A stretch of DNA of 64,000 bases from Salticus scenicus (GCA_963930645.1 OZ005648.1:274522403-274586402); one strand, 5' to 3'; counted from the stretch's first letter, positions 1 through 12,490 are shown. Program-made: numbers and translations. Notes: a model not told the origin generated them from the sequence alone.

Positions 1-94
1 TGATTCCAGGTCATAAATTCGAGAATTTTATTCTGTCGATTCAGAAAGACAGTAACTATTCCTCGCATACAGGTGCACAAACAACATGCGCAGA

Positions 95-611
95 TGTCAG
101 CATTTGAGTGTGGCGTGTAGTTGGGCTCAAAGAAGCCGGTTGGTCTAATGTGCAAATTTTTTGACAATTGGATAGGAGCGGTACCACTATTAGATGATAT
201 TGACAGGAATGGGTGAACCATGGCCGAACACAGCGTCAAGTAGGAAGCAGTCGGCCTAAAGAGAGGACAGAAAGTTAGAACCAGTCAATTGCAAAGCGGT
301 ACTCAAAGCTCAAATTCATCATTATCGTCGATCCTACGTGCAACTGGTACTTCAGTGACTTCAAAGACCCTTAATAGGAGGTTCAGTGAAATGGGGTTGA
401 GCTCAGTCCCCGGATCTCTCTTCCACTGAGGACGTTTGGAGCATTATAAAAAAAAGTCCTACAACTAGCTCGGGATTTTGCCAATCTAACGTACCAACTG
501 GACAGAATTTGGCACGATACTTCACAGGAGCACCTCTGCCAACTCTATCAATTAATACCAAGCCAAATAACTGCATACATAAGGGACAGAAGCGGACCAA
601 CGTGTTATTGA
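95..611 (+). pseudogene. Tc1-like transposase relic, internally deleted
   Basis: Pieces of a Tc1/mariner-type transposase can be read on the plus strand across several frames. Around 150-260 there is an N-terminal helix-turn-helix-like stretch ending in a basic GRPKE-like segment. At 330-420 a piece with SILRATG and KTLNRRF resembles the second DNA-binding helix region. At 475-611 the usual C-terminal end is present (RDRSGPT, then a TGA stop at 609-611). The central catalytic DDE core is missing: the relic is about 0.5 kb, against roughly 1 kb for an intact gene of this family. Frameshifts and stops make it non-functional. The left end may lie outside the window. The Tc1-like assignment rests on the order and spacing of these motifs, not on a search. 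Confidence 0.6.
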
Positions 612-759
612 CTTGTTTATTTTGTGAGGCCCTTTTTCTTGATTAAATCATTCAAATTTTCTGAAACTGTAATCAATTGTTTTTCTTCACATGTACATCA
701 CATCTACCAATTTTTGTCCCATCCGGATAACTCCTTCTTGGTGCGTTGTTTTATTTGTT

Positions 760-1640
760 ATAGAGTGTATATATTATATACGTAAAAACATGTTTCATGT
801 AGAATATGGTATAGAAATCATTTACTGTTCGTTTACAGGGCTACACAAAAGAACTAAATTATAGTACGACAATACTTGAAAACTGATGGAAGTGTACTTC
901 AGGTTCTGCCATGTGTTAATATAGGATTATATTTATGTCTTCCACGTAATGTGTACATAACTTATAGAAAATAGACAGGGCTGCCAATATTTAAGCCATA
1001 ACATTCTTTTTTATTGTTAGTGGAAGTGCTTTTCTGTAATATTTCACCATGTCCAGGAAAGCTGCCGAGGAATTGAAATTAATTCCTCATAGCCGTATGG
1101 TAAATGATGTATTTTTTTAATCAAAATATTCATTGCTTGGTTTTTTGTATATTTAGATGTTTTGAGGCTTCCTGAATACTGAAGTGAAGGTTTTAACGTT
1201 TGACCTTTGTCTGTGTCTGTTAGAATAAACTAAAAACAAATAATTTCAGGCAATCCAAATGTTGTATTTTGAAGTTAATGTGTTTGTTACTAGAAAAGTT
1301 TGATCAAGATTGATAAGTTTCAAGGAATGTTGCTGTGAAAGTTGTCTCAATAATTTTAAATGAACTTTTGAATTTAATAACAGATTTGAATTCTATATAA
1401 ATAAAATGTAGGTACAGTAATGAAACGAGGGGTTGCGGGGGGCTCCCCTGTTACTCCTCAACCCCCTCACACAGAATTACTTGTCAAATAAAGCTGTTCC
1501 GAAGCCTAATCTGAATTATTTTAACATAGGTTTGCATAACAGTACTCGTTATCTTACCCCTTAATCTCCAATATGTATTTATAGTATTAAATTTCAGGGT
1601 AAGAGAAAATCGTGTCAGTGATACATCATATTATTTTGCT
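760..1640 (+). repeat. Left arm of a window-spanning inverted repeat
   Basis: This stretch matches, by eye and with many substitutions, the reverse complement of 63950 down to 63346 and then 58636 down to about 58301. Shared landmarks include TTTAAGCCATAACATTC (about 990), GGAAGTGTACTTCAGGTT (about 888), CTGTTCCGAAG (about 1495) and the GAGGGGTT/CCCCCTCA hairpin near 1430-1475. No coding potential is seen. It is either one of two dispersed copies of an unnamed repeat family in opposite orientation or an arm of something larger. Confidence 0.7.
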
Positions 1641-3589
1641 TAATATACTTTTAAACTAAAATCATGGTAAAATGTTTTCTGTGGTAAAGCACAAATTTGA
1701 ATGATATTAAAGTCAGTCAACATGCAGCCTAACTCAAAATTTCAGGAAATTTAGAACAACTTATCATATTTAAGGACATTTCAGGATGTTTTTTAGTTTT
1801 CAGAAATTTTTTTATTACCCCTGCACTTAATTTGAGTTATAGTTTTAGACAGCTTCTTTATAGAAAAATAAAAAGTTACCTATCACTTGGAGAAAAATCA
1901 GCTTATGAGTTCTTGTCAACGGGTAATTTGAGTATTTACAAGTTTGATTGTTTGTTCTGCCATTTTTGGTAATATAGCAGTGATCTGATCTGATATTTGC
2001 TGGGATTACAAAGAGACCACTCAAAAAATTTTAATTGAAGATGTATTTTACAGATTATACTTATTAATACAGATAGACTAACCATTGAAGAGGAAGGTTC
2101 TAAGTTCATGTACTTTTTCAGAAACACCATTATCATAGCAATTGTTTGCTTTTTCTCAACTGTCCATTTTTTATTCTTCAATATAGGAGCATTGCCAGTA
2201 GGTTTTAACCAAAGAGTGACTAAAAAATACAAAAATAAAATAAAAAACATAAAATTTCAGAACTTTAATGTGCACATACATTTTAACACAGTAATATAAA
2301 TATATAATTCCTTTTAGTACACCAATAGTATAATAATATAATAGAAATTAAAATTTTTAGTGAATAAAGTATTTTCACGAGGGAAAAAAAATGGTGTAAT
2401 TTTTAAGGAGAAAATAGCTGTTTGGAATATATATAGACCACGGTGCAAAATTTGACGAGTGGAATTTTTACTGCGGTGAGTAAAAATTTGGTCTACTTAT
2501 AGATAGAATTCTTACACGATACGGTGAAGGAAAACATTCTTTTTATAGATTTAAATATGACAAAATCTTGCCATCTTTTAACCTCATATTTAACCTCTCC
2601 AACCTGGGAAAGGAAAAATGCGTAGTGCATACATAAAAGTTTTGATCTTTTCGGTTGTTTTGTTTCTCCTACTGTTATTTCTCCAAGCAGAGTGAGAATA
2701 GACGAGCAGAAAGTCTCTTTGCCCGTCACCCACTATCCCGGAGAAGAGATACCATGCGAGAGTTTGCCTATGCGATATTGTCATGAGCCCGAATCCTTTT
2801 AAAGATACTGCCTATGTTTATTTTGTTGAATAATGATAAAAAAAAGTTCATATTTTCCAATTTTTTACTGAAACGCCAATGATTTGCACTTGTAATGATT
2901 TATAAGCAATGATTTTATCGAAAAAGTTATTCCGAAATGGCTATTTCAAATGACAACAATGAACAAGTTATACACATCAACATTCCGTCTGATTACAAAA
3001 ATAAAATGGACGAAAAAGACATTTCTGATGTAAAAAGTTAAATAAATAAATAGATAAATAAGGAAGTTTAATCTTTCAGAACAAAAAGATTTTCACAGGA
3101 TATTGTTTGACAAAGTCTTTTTTTCTTTAATGCCTCTTTGCATTTATGTTATTAGATATTTTAAAATCTATTTCAAATCTCAAATACATTATAATGATTT
3201 TTGATTAGAGATGATTATGAGACATGATGATATACAATACACTTCTAATATACATAATTTTAGGCATATTTGTAAAAGCCTTCCAAATACTAGTTAGGAA
3301 AAAAAATGCATAAAAAAGAAAAAAAAAAAGGCAACACTATTTTGTGGCGAGTAAAACTTTTGTTTCAGCGAGTGTAATCTGAGTTGAAATTTTGGGCCCT
3401 GATATAGATATATATATAAATCATATTTCTTCATGAAAATGCCCACAGGCTATTAAAAGGCAACTATTTTTAGCCTGAGGAGATTATGGCAACTTTTTTT
3501 GCCTAAAAAGCTTGAAAAAGCAGCTATTTTCATAAAAAGGCAACTATTGGGAGACTATTTTTCACCTGCAAAATTCATCCAGAAATATC
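1641..3589. other. AT-rich intergenic stretch, nothing recognised
   Basis: No gene-like reading frame of recognisable character. Two short stretches near 2440-2500 and 3345-3400 share a GCGAGT / AAATTT phrase and may be remains of one small repeat. At 3430-3550 the phrase AAAAGGCAACTA recurs. The remainder is A/T runs and degenerate sequence. Confidence 0.5.
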
Positions 3590-3792
3590 CAGTGGCGGCT
3601 AGTGAATCGGAAATAGGTGAAGAGCTCAAAAATAATATTGAAGTATTTTTAATGCATAATTTTTATTAAGCAGGGTCTTAACTAAAAATAACTAAAAATA
3701 CTTATTTAAATGTAAATATATATTCTATAAATGAATACAGTGTAAAATACAGTGTGCCTCTTCACCTATTTTCGATGCACAAGCCGCCACTG
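3590..3792. mobile_element. hAT-type MITE, 203 bp, with 8-bp target duplication
   Basis: The element begins CAGTGGCGGCTAGTGAATCG and ends with an inverted copy of that sequence; the terminal repeats run about 35 bp with a few mismatches. It is flanked by the exact 8-bp duplication GAAATATC (3582-3589 and 3793-3800). An 8-bp duplication with CAGNG-type ends is the signature of the hAT superfamily. There is no coding capacity, so it would have been moved in trans. Confidence 0.9.
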
Positions 3793-3800
3793 GAAATATC

Positions 3801-4253
3801 AGGAAAATCTTTCATAAAGAAATATTTTCTATTTATTTTATAAACAATCCCATATCTTAATCTTTTCACCATTTAATTATTTTTTACCACCTTAAAGTAT
3901 GTCATATCCCTGATGTCGACCTTGAAGCAGGTGAAATATCAAATGAGAATGTAGAAATTGAACCAGATGTGACATGACATATGTAGCTATTAAGCTGGCC
4001 AATTTGCTTATTGCAATTGACTACTAGTACACTCCTGTGATCTGTTATGTCCTTCCTCACCCTGATTTCATGTAAGAAACAGTAACAAAATTATAAAAGA
4101 AAGCTCTTTCAGTAAATCAGAAAAGGAAGAACGCAATAAAGGAAACATAAGCTCTTAAGAGCGGACAATACTTAATCTTTTTGACAGCAAAAGCCCATGT
4201 TACTGTATGAGAAAATTTGTTTCCACAATGATTTATTGCCTAATGTATTTTTT
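3801..4253. other. AT-rich stretch, nothing recognised
   Basis: About 450 bp of intergenic sequence between two mobile elements. No open frame, RNA gene or repeat was recognised. Confidence 0.4.
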
Positions 4254-6742
4254 AGTTCCCCATCATATAATAGGTATGGGGAACTTAGGTAATCGTGAAA
4301 ATTTTCGACCTTGGTTTTTTTACTTTTTTATACGTTTTCACATGTGAGGAATCCGAAAATGGCAAAATTTGTATGGTATCCATCTGTATAGTGTCTGTTA
4401 GTTTGTTAGTCTGTTTACACGATGTTTCATGAACAAATGATTGCAGAGAGGTCAGACCAGTTTTAAAATATTATTTATGACACTGGCAAGAACCCTATTT
4501 ATTTGCAACATTCTAAATAAAAAACTTCAGAAGTTATTCGAAATTTATGATTTTCTTAACATGAGAGAATAGGGCAAAATTTCACTTAAATGTGCATGAG
4601 AAGAAATATTTTTATCATAAAGATGTAAGAACAGCTCTTAAATATCAGTTTTGATGCCGGGATGAACATCATTAACTATAAACATGTGACTTTAATTTGT
4701 GTTCGCTGTTAACCATTTATCGGCCCATTGTATCATATAGCAGAAATTGGGTTTATTTGGAAATGGATATAGCGATTTTCAAAAAAGTTTGTAGTTAAGT
4801 GTTTTTCGGGGTGCTTGAAATAACCCTCATCTTCAGAAAAAATTGCGTTCGCTATTAACCCTTTATTGTTTAATAGCAAAATATGGCAGAAATTGGGTTT
4901 ACTCGGAAATGGTTAAAGGGAATTTTGATGAAAGTTCAGAAATAAGTGCTTTTGAGGGTGCTTAAACGATTGGAATTATCCTCATCGTCAGAAAAATTCC
5001 TGTTCACAGTTAAACCTTTAAAGGCCAATTGCAATGTATGGCAGAAATTGGGTTTACATGGAAATGGAGAAGGCGATGTTGATGAAAGTTTGGAGTTAGG
5101 GATTTTTGATGCGAAAAAACGATTGGATCTCATCTTCAGATTAATTCGCGTTCACAATTAACCCTTTATCCGTCAATTGAAAAACACAGCAGAAATCGGG
5201 TTTACTTGGAAATGGATATAGTGATTTTGTTGAAAGTTCGGGATTAAGTGTTTTCGGGGAGGTACTAAAACGACTGGACTTACCCTCATCTTCAGAAAAA
5301 TTCGCATTCTCAGTTAACCCTTTATCGGTCAATTTCAACATATGGCCAAAATTAGGTTTACTCAGAAATCGATATAGAGATTTTGGATGAAAGTTTAGGA
5401 GTACATAAATGATTGGAAATATTTTCATCTTCAGAAACTTTTGCGTTCGCTGTTAAATCTTTAAAGGCCAATCGCAACATATGGCAGAAATATGGTTTAC
5501 ATGAAATTGGACATAGCGATTTTGATGAAATTTTGGAGTTAGGGATTTTTTGGTGAGAAAAAGTGATTGGAAATATCATCATCTTTAGAAAAATCTCATT
5601 CGTTGTTAACCCTTTATCGTCCCATTGCAACATATGGCAGAAATTCGAAATGGGTATAGTGATTTAAAAAAATGATTGGAGTTGTGTTTTTCGGGGTGTT
5701 AAAGCATTTAAACTTATCCGCATCTTCAGAAAAATTCACGTTCAAAGTTAACCCTTTATCGACAAATTCCAACATATGGCAGAAATTGGGTTCACTTAGA
5801 AATGGAAATAGGAATTTTGATGAAAATTTGGGATTAAAGCCTTTTCGGGGTTCTTAAACGATTGGACTTATCCTCATCTTCAGAAAAATTTGCATTCACA
5901 GCTAAACCTTTATCGGCCAGTTGTAACATATGGCAGAAATTTGGTTTACTTGGAAATGGGTATAAGGATTTTGATGAAAGTTTGGGGGTGCATAAACGAT
6001 TTGAAATATTTTCATCTTCAGAAAATGTCGCATTTGCTGTTAAACATTTAAAGGCCAATTACAATGTATGGCAGAAATATGGTTTACACGGAAATGGACA
6101 GAGCGATTTTGATGAAAGTTTAGAGTTACGGATTGTTTGGAGAGAAAAAAACGATTGGAAATATCATGGCAGATAAAATTCATCTGTAAACTTCGTTGAA
6201 ACCCTTATATGGTCTATGCATATATCGCCACTTGAAAACAAAATTGTGGAGCAACTTGGTTAATGAACTTATCAAAGATATTTATAAGATAAATTCGCTG
6301 TCCAAAATTGGATCAATTTGGAGTATTATTTCGGGCGTTATCGTGATTATAAGATTTCGATCATATATATATATATATAGAGAGAGAAACGAAGTGATTG
6401 GAATATTTCGATTTCCAAAGAAATCAACCTATGGCAAATTTGGGTTTATGTTATTGAAAAATGCGTATAAAATGCCCCCAATGAGCGCGGAAAATGTCGC
6501 ATCTATAACTCTCAATTCATCCACCCGAGAGGCATTCAGGTTAGTTTTATTATAGCCAAGTTCATTCTTTATACCACCTTTAAGTTGATTCTTCTCAAAT
6601 ACTGCGTTTTTAAGTTGTGTCATTTTTCTTGCCGGGATGCGATATGTCAATTTTACTTTGATAGTTCTTAACAATAATTAAAATGTGTGGAAACAAATAC
6701 GTGATGGGGAACTGCGTGGAGTCCACCTATGCCAACTAGTTT
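4254..6742. mobile_element. TIR element family A, copy 1, carrying a ~145-bp tandem array
   Basis: The left end starts AGTTCCCCATCATA and the right end carries TGATGGGGAACT at 6702-6713, followed by about 29 bp also shared with a second copy at 35666-36970 (inverted relative to this one). The first ~400 bp (4254-4660) closely match the reverse complement of 36520-36970, including the phrases CTGTTTACACGAT and GATTGCAGAGAGGTCAGACC. The interior is mostly a tandem array. No transposase is present and no clear target duplication was seen. The superfamily is not assigned. Confidence 0.6.
4660..6180 (+). repeat. Tandem array, ~145-bp unit, about ten degenerate copies
   Basis: The anchor phrase ATGGCAGAAATTGGGTTTAC or a close variant recurs near 4741, 4884, 5041, 5188, 5342, 5480, 5634, 5776, 5933 and 6069. 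Spacings alternate between about 136-147 and 154-157, which suggests a two-unit higher-order repeat of roughly 300 bp. One unit type carries TTTTCGGGG(T/A)GCTTAAACG, the other GATTGGAAATATCAT. Several units translate to similar peptides (for example NVWQK, DFDESL), but the unit lengths do not keep a reading frame, so I treat this as a satellite-like array and not a gene. Confidence 0.85.
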
Positions 6743-6750
6743 AAATTCAG

Positions 6751-6949
6751 TTTTCGCATTTAGAAAATTCACAATCGTTAAATTAGGACTCATTTTCAAA
6801 AAATTAATTTTTCACTTTTAATAATTTATTTTCTGGCTAAAAAAGTCAAAAAATGCACTTAGTTATTTTTTCACTTTTTTTTAGCTCATAAATAAAATTT
6901 AATAAATGAGTACCAATTTAACGATTGTGAATTTTCTGAATGTGAAAAT
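6751..6949. mobile_element. Foldback MITE
   Basis: Two arms of about 45 bp are inverted copies. The left arm (6751-6795) contains AATTCACAATCGTTAAATT; the right arm (6903-6949) contains the reverse complement with a few changes. The ~105-bp centre is AT-rich. The sequence can fold into a long hairpin. No target duplication could be fixed, so the superfamily is unassigned. Confidence 0.75.
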
Positions 6950-9228
6950 GGAATAAATAAAAAAAAAAATAAAAAAAAAAAAACATTAGATGATGGGTAA
7001 TTGTGGAAACAGACTTTTTCATAAAATAACATGAACCTTGCTATCGGCGAGATTAGGTATCATTCCCTTTTAAAGTTAGAGATACAAAGAGTATTAGATT
7101 ACATCAAAGCATATTTAAAGAGCCTTCAGAGATTAAAAAAAAAAAAAAAAAAAAAGGCTAATGAACAAAAAAAAAAAAAAAAATAAAATTTTTAATAAAA
7201 GAATACAACAATGTTTGGTGTAATCATTCATGTCCAAAAAAATCTATAAGTAATTTTTAAAATAAATTTAATAAAATACTTTTTACAAAATTATATGACA
7301 ATTTCCTTACTAATTTAAATCTCAAAGTTTTAGACAGGTGTTTAGTAATTAATTTTTTCAATAGAAGATACTTATTTATGGTTATTATTCATTTTTTTTT
7401 ATACATTTGGGGGGAGGGGGAAGGTAACTTTTTTTTTCTGATTATTTTTTCTTTTACCTCTTTTAGAATGAAGTAAAAATATATGTATAACAAAAATTAA
7501 TTATTTGACATTTCATAAATTAATTCAATTTTCATCAACTTATTACAATATTTAAATATTCAATTCTTTAGGGAGATAAAATATTACTTTATATAACTGA
7601 AAATTTTATTTTGGAAAATCATTTTGATAGTGTTTTTTAATGAATGTTTCTTTTATGTGTGATGTATACCTTTTATTTAATAAATATTCATCATTTGTAA
7701 TTTTTCCTTCAACCAACTAAAACCACATACAGTATGGGTATGTGTATTATTTTTCAACTTCATTGCTTTCTAAGTATTACAATAAGCTCTCAAAGATATG
7801 CAGTTAAAAGGCAATGATTTTTTTCCATATTAATGAGACTGTTATGCTTGTCACACAAACACAAACCTGGAGTTTTACATGACAATATGAAATATATTCT
7901 TGTATTATGTACACCACACATACATATTAATATGAATGAATATTTTCTCAAAGCCTTTTATGTTACTTTCACTAAAAATTATAACTCAGGAAAGATGATA
8001 TGGGAAAAAAATTAAATAAGTAAATAATATATATGTATATATATCTATTCTAATTGTAGTACTTGCTTAGAATATTACTTGTGTTAATAGTTCATATACA
8101 ACTTCATGCAATATAAGGGGAAAATGATGGTACCTAATGATAATTTTTAGTCTGTCTAAAAAAAAGAAAGAAAAAAGTTTTCTCCTCAATAGAAGTGGAG
8201 GTAGGAGCAAATTGACTCACAGTTCAGCCCTATTGCTTGCTTCTCTTCCAGGATAATAAGTAAAGAATCAGCATTATTTCCTGTAGTGATGTTATAGCAC
8301 CAAATGAAAGAAATTGAACTTTTAATTATTGCATTTCTTCATGTTAAAAATAAATAAATAAATAAATACAAATACTGAGAGTTTATTTTTCTGAGGAAAG
8401 TAGGCTTGAAATTCCCTCCTTTCCCTTTCAACAACAACAACAAAAAAAGTCCATTTTAACAAACTACATATAAAGTGATGATTATTACATGAATTTCTAT
8501 AGACATTAATTTGAGAATCTGATTTTGTACATAATAATGAGAAATCCATCTTAAATGAGGCTATTTTAACGAGAATTCATAATATAATATTTTTCTTTTT
8601 TTATGAATTACTTAGAAAATCTAATATTTGAATACATTTTTATTATTTAAAACTATTTTATTTTGCAGATTATTTTAATGGTACATTTAAATTGAAAAGT
8701 AAGAAAATGCATATTGTTTTTATCCTTTAATGTTAGTTAGCATGTGATATTTACACCTTGTATTTTGGTCGTTAGGCTAGTATTTTAATGCTTCTAGGCT
8801 ACTAAAGAAACTATTTTCATTCTATTTCTTTTGTGGCAACCCTGACATCATGATAAAAGAGTAAAGAATTCCAGTTAAATATATAAGATTCATATTTAAC
8901 TATACATATATATATATTATTCCTTAAAACCCATTAAATTACAAGATATTGTCAAAAGTTTTTCCTATGATAGTTTCTATCCTTTGGCATTTAAACATTA
9001 AAAAATAAACTTACATGTTCTGGCCATCACAAAAAAAATTTCCGTGTTTTCCAATACAAATTCACACAGTGCAAATTATTTATTAAAATTATTTACCCGT
9101 GGTGAGTGCAAACAATTTCCCATCTAAGAAAAATATAACCTAATTTCGAAAAAAAGTCACTAATAGTTTCTACAGACATCTTAAAAAAATGCATTTAGTC
9201 TGGAATTTTTATTAATTTTCTGTTAAAC
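6950..9228. other. AT-rich stretch with A/T homopolymers
   Basis: No gene, RNA gene or bounded repeat was recognised. It holds several poly-A runs (about 6959-6982, 7137-7156, 7168-7182) and an AT microsatellite near 8028-8045. At about 8836-8846 the phrase GTGGCAACCCTG looks like a lone right end of a CAGGGTTGCCAC-type hAT element without a visible partner. Confidence 0.45.
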
Positions 9229-10395
9229 TAGGGGGCTCTGCCCCCTGCTCGCTCTGCTCAGTAACCCCGAGGAAGGCTTCGCGTTAGAGGTCTGCACGGG
9301 CCGGGCCGGGCTCAATATTTTTTGTGTGTACTCGGGCCGGGCTAGGCCTGGAGGAAATTTTAAGTCCGAGCCCAGCCCGAATCTTTTTCTAAATTCCTCG
9401 TTAATCAACGAAAAAGATAAAATACTTTTTCAGTCATTTATTTTACATAATTTTACAGTCTGGTATGTCACATAAAATTTTATTTTGTTAAAAGGTGTCT
9501 GTAACTACAATTTAATTGTCTATCAGCTTCACTGTTCGCGATCTGATTTTCCACAAATATTTTAAACATGTCTTGAAATTATTATATTTTATTTAAAGTA
9601 ATATTAGATGGTTTCTTATTCAAAATAATATGCATGTTACTACCAGTTTGCGTACATGTAACAAACAAAAGAGATTACATACGTTACTGTATATGAGGCT
9701 TTGTTTTCTATGGTCTGTAGTGTTTAGGTGGTATGAAAACTATAAAAATCCTTCCGTTGTAACTTTTCCTCTAAGGCTTCTTTTTCTTTTCTCCGGGGCA
9801 CTGGATGAAAGTAGCATCAATTTTAGCATGTGCAAAAGCATCTTTTCTATTGAATATGGTTGGATTAGCATTAAAGTTTTGTTTACCGAATCACATGAAA
9901 GATTTGAATACATTACGGTATGTAACAGGAAGTGATTGAAAGTGTACTTTTAGTACTATTAACCATTTTAAATATCTTCCTATATTGTTTGAGGAATGCT
10001 AATATTTTCGATTTGACCTTCTGTCTGTCTTTGTGCCTTCTGTACGTCTGTAATAAGGAAATACCGTTTATACATAAATATCTTGTAAACATTCAGCAGT
10101 TTTGTTAAAGAACATTATATTGCTTAGCTATATAAAACCTCTGCAAAACACATACTAAAAATCTTTTTCGTAGAAAGGCATTTTTTTTTTTTTTTGTAAT
10201 TTTACATATTTTTGAATCGGTCCTGATTTTATCGCTTTTTGTCTGGGTCGTACACTAGTAAAAAAGTAACGGGCCAAGTAAGCAAACCTTTCCAACAGGC
10301 CGGGCCCGGGCCTGAAAATTTTGGCCCGACCAGACCTCTACTTCGCGTCCCCACGACTAGCTTCACTTATTAACCCCCTAGGGCGCTTTGCCCGT
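9229..10395. repeat. Small GC-rich repeat split by a hAT-type insertion
   Basis: The flanks of the element at 9285-10340, namely 9229-9284 and 10349-10395, are unusually GC-rich for this window and read as one unit once the insertion and one target copy are removed. The unit starts AGGGGGCTCTGCCCCCT and ends CCCCCTAGGGCG. It has short internal palindromes and no coding potential. Confidence 0.5.
9285..10340. mobile_element. hAT-type non-autonomous element, 1056 bp, 8-bp target duplication
   Basis: Both ends start TAGAGGTCTG and continue into GC-rich subterminal repeats built from CGGGCC and GGGCCCGGGCC. The exact 8-bp duplication CTTCGCGT flanks the element (9277-9284 and 10341-10348). The interior is AT-rich with no transposase. 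This is a textbook hAT footprint. The GC-rich palindromic subterminal blocks resemble those of the two hAT-type elements at 58637 and 59612 in style but not in sequence. Confidence 0.93.
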
Positions 10396-11149
10396 CTATT
10401 AGCTTCTTTACCTTTCACTGGATAGGAAAATTAATACTGCATAAAACAAGAAAAGAAAAATATGGAAATACCTATATTTAATGTCAAATTGAAATACATA
10501 ATATTTAATACCATTTTTTTATGAAATAATATGCTAAAAAACAGTAATATATTTTCAGAAATTTGTAATATCTAGACCATTTTGTGTTACATATATAGTA
10601 TATGAACACCTTGGTTACAATTAAGTTTTTGTCACTATTTGGCGATGGATGTTTTGATAGAATTGCTTGTTCAAATAAATAAAAATAATTTTCTTTTTCT
10701 TTCAAAAAAAAAAAAAAAAAAAAAGATTTTGATGAAATTTTGGCAAAAACAGAATTTAGTTTGGTATGGAGGACTATGTTTTTTTTTTAATTATATCATC
10801 GCTTTCAAATTATTCAATTATATTTTTGGTAAATTTTCGATTTCGATGTATGTCCAACCATCGTAAAACTGGTGACAACATTTTATCCGTTGAGACTAAC
10901 AATCCTCCGCACTTAAAAAAAAAAAGAATATTTTAATTAAATTAGACTAGCCTTTTCAAAAAAATTTGAATCTATTTTTTATAATGCCCGTACTGTTTAC
11001 TGTTGAGTTTTTTTAGTTAATTTATGACAGTATATAATCGGTACTTTTCCATTTTGCCAGCGAGGTGATAGAATTGCCAAGAATGATATAACCGACGCCA
11101 ATCGTTAAGCACTTAAGAAAGAATAATTGTTTCAAAACACTTCAGGAAC
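10396..11149. other. AT-rich stretch, nothing recognised
   Basis: About 750 bp with a poly-A run near 10704-10723. Short open frames here have low-complexity composition and no recognisable motif. Confidence 0.4.
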
Positions 11150-11363
11150 AACTATAGTATCTCCCCACAACTGGATTTGGAGATATATTTTTGCCGATTA
11201 TGGCTAAATCATAAAAGATAAAATCATAGGCTAAATCATAAATCACAAATCTAGCATGCACGCTGCCATATTATATTGCAAAGAATCCCGAACAGCATCG
11301 TTATCGTTCAAAACAGCGCCAAAGAAAAATTGCCAAATCCAGTTGTGGGGAGATACTATAGTT
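11150..11363. mobile_element. MITE family B, copy 1 (214 bp)
   Basis: The terminal inverted repeats are about 30 bp long and nearly perfect, starting AACTATAGTATCTCCCC. The interior contains AATCATAAATCACAAATC. A second copy lies at 13162-13406 in the opposite orientation, sharing the terminal repeats and the internal CAAATC/GATTTG and CGATAACGATG-like phrases. No convincing target duplication was found, so the superfamily is open. Confidence 0.85.
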
Positions 11364-12414
11364 ATACCACACTTTGAATAATAATAATAAAAAAATTAAA
11401 GAGATATGATCGTTTACTTATTTTATATTTTTAAGAATTAAATTTTTTGAAGTTTTGCTTAAAGCTAGCTTTTAAAAGTGTTGTCCCATAAAAAATATAA
11501 CATTTACTTTGTCAAATCCTTAATAACGTATATAAATAAACTTTAAATTCGAAAAAAAATATATCAAAGTTACAAATTTACTTTTAATTCATGAGATTTG
11601 CGCCGGCGAAATGAAAAATACCTTCTCTCCTATCTACTTCATACATTAACGAAGAATAAAATCTGCTCGATTCATTAAAAGAATTTTAGGTGATGAATTT
11701 TTTTCTCGCTATAAATAGAAATATGAAATGTATCAGGGAAATGTCTAATTCTGTAATGTTAAAAAATTACCAATGCTAAATAAGAAGATTTTTTTCATTT
11801 ATAATTCAGTTTGAATTTAAATCTAAATATTTTTGTATGCCAAAATATATCCGAAGTATTTTAAAATATGTTTTTAAATGAAAGACAAAGAGATTCTTTG
11901 GAAAAAGATGACTTAGAAATGTTTTTCTTAATAGCAGCATTGACATTGATTTTATTATTTTTTACACCATGGATCACATTTTAATTTTCCCGTGGAAAAT
12001 GATGTCATGACAGAAGAACAACGTCATAAGAGAAACATTTTCTACGGTGGCAAATAGAGTACCTTTATAAACTTGACGTTTTCAGTTAATAACTTCGTTA
12101 ATCAAGATGATACAGATTTCTAATTACCTGAAATGCCTTCCTTGAAGCATACGAAACATATTGATACCTCGCATGATGCAGAGCACTTTGCCCTCCACGA
12201 GGAGATACTGTCGCAGACAAAACAAAATTGACGCCAGTGACAGTTAATTTTTTTTTTAGAGAGAGAGAAATGTAAAAAAAAAAAATCTATAACATTGTTT
12301 TAAATTTTCACAAATACATGGTTCAATAGTTCACTTAAAATGTTTTTGTGATCTCTTTTAAAAAATACTCATATATTGACTTCCCTCTACCTACTCAAAA
12401 GAAAAGCGATGCCC
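11364..12414. other. AT-rich stretch, nothing recognised
   Basis: About 1 kb between small mobile elements. Base composition is slightly less extreme at 11980-12240, but no reading frame, RNA gene or repeat boundary could be supported. Confidence 0.4.
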
Positions 12415-12418
12415 TTAA

Positions 12419-12490
12419 CCACTTCACTGACTATCCCAAGATGACTTGGGCGAAACAATCTTCCATACACTACAGTGGTCAGTGAAGTGA
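12419..12490. mobile_element. Tiny TTAA-flanked inverted-repeat element
   Basis: TTAA (12415-12418) is followed by CCACTTCACTGAC. The mirror copy GTCAGTGAAGTGA is followed by TTAA (12491-12494). A TTAA duplication with short terminal repeats is characteristic of piggyBac-type elements. At 72 bp this would be a very small non-autonomous derivative. A chance palindrome cannot be excluded. Confidence 0.55.

Noticed and set aside
4936..6176. Overlapping open frames with repeated SSSEKF..NVWQK..DFDESL peptides
   Set aside because: They come from the tandem array. Unit lengths are not multiples of three and similar peptides occur on both strands, so a gene is not supported.
9223..9408. Minus-strand frame rich in Pro, Arg and Ser
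   Set aside because: It overlaps the GC-rich terminal repeat of the hAT-type element; the composition is a by-product of the CGGGCC repeats.
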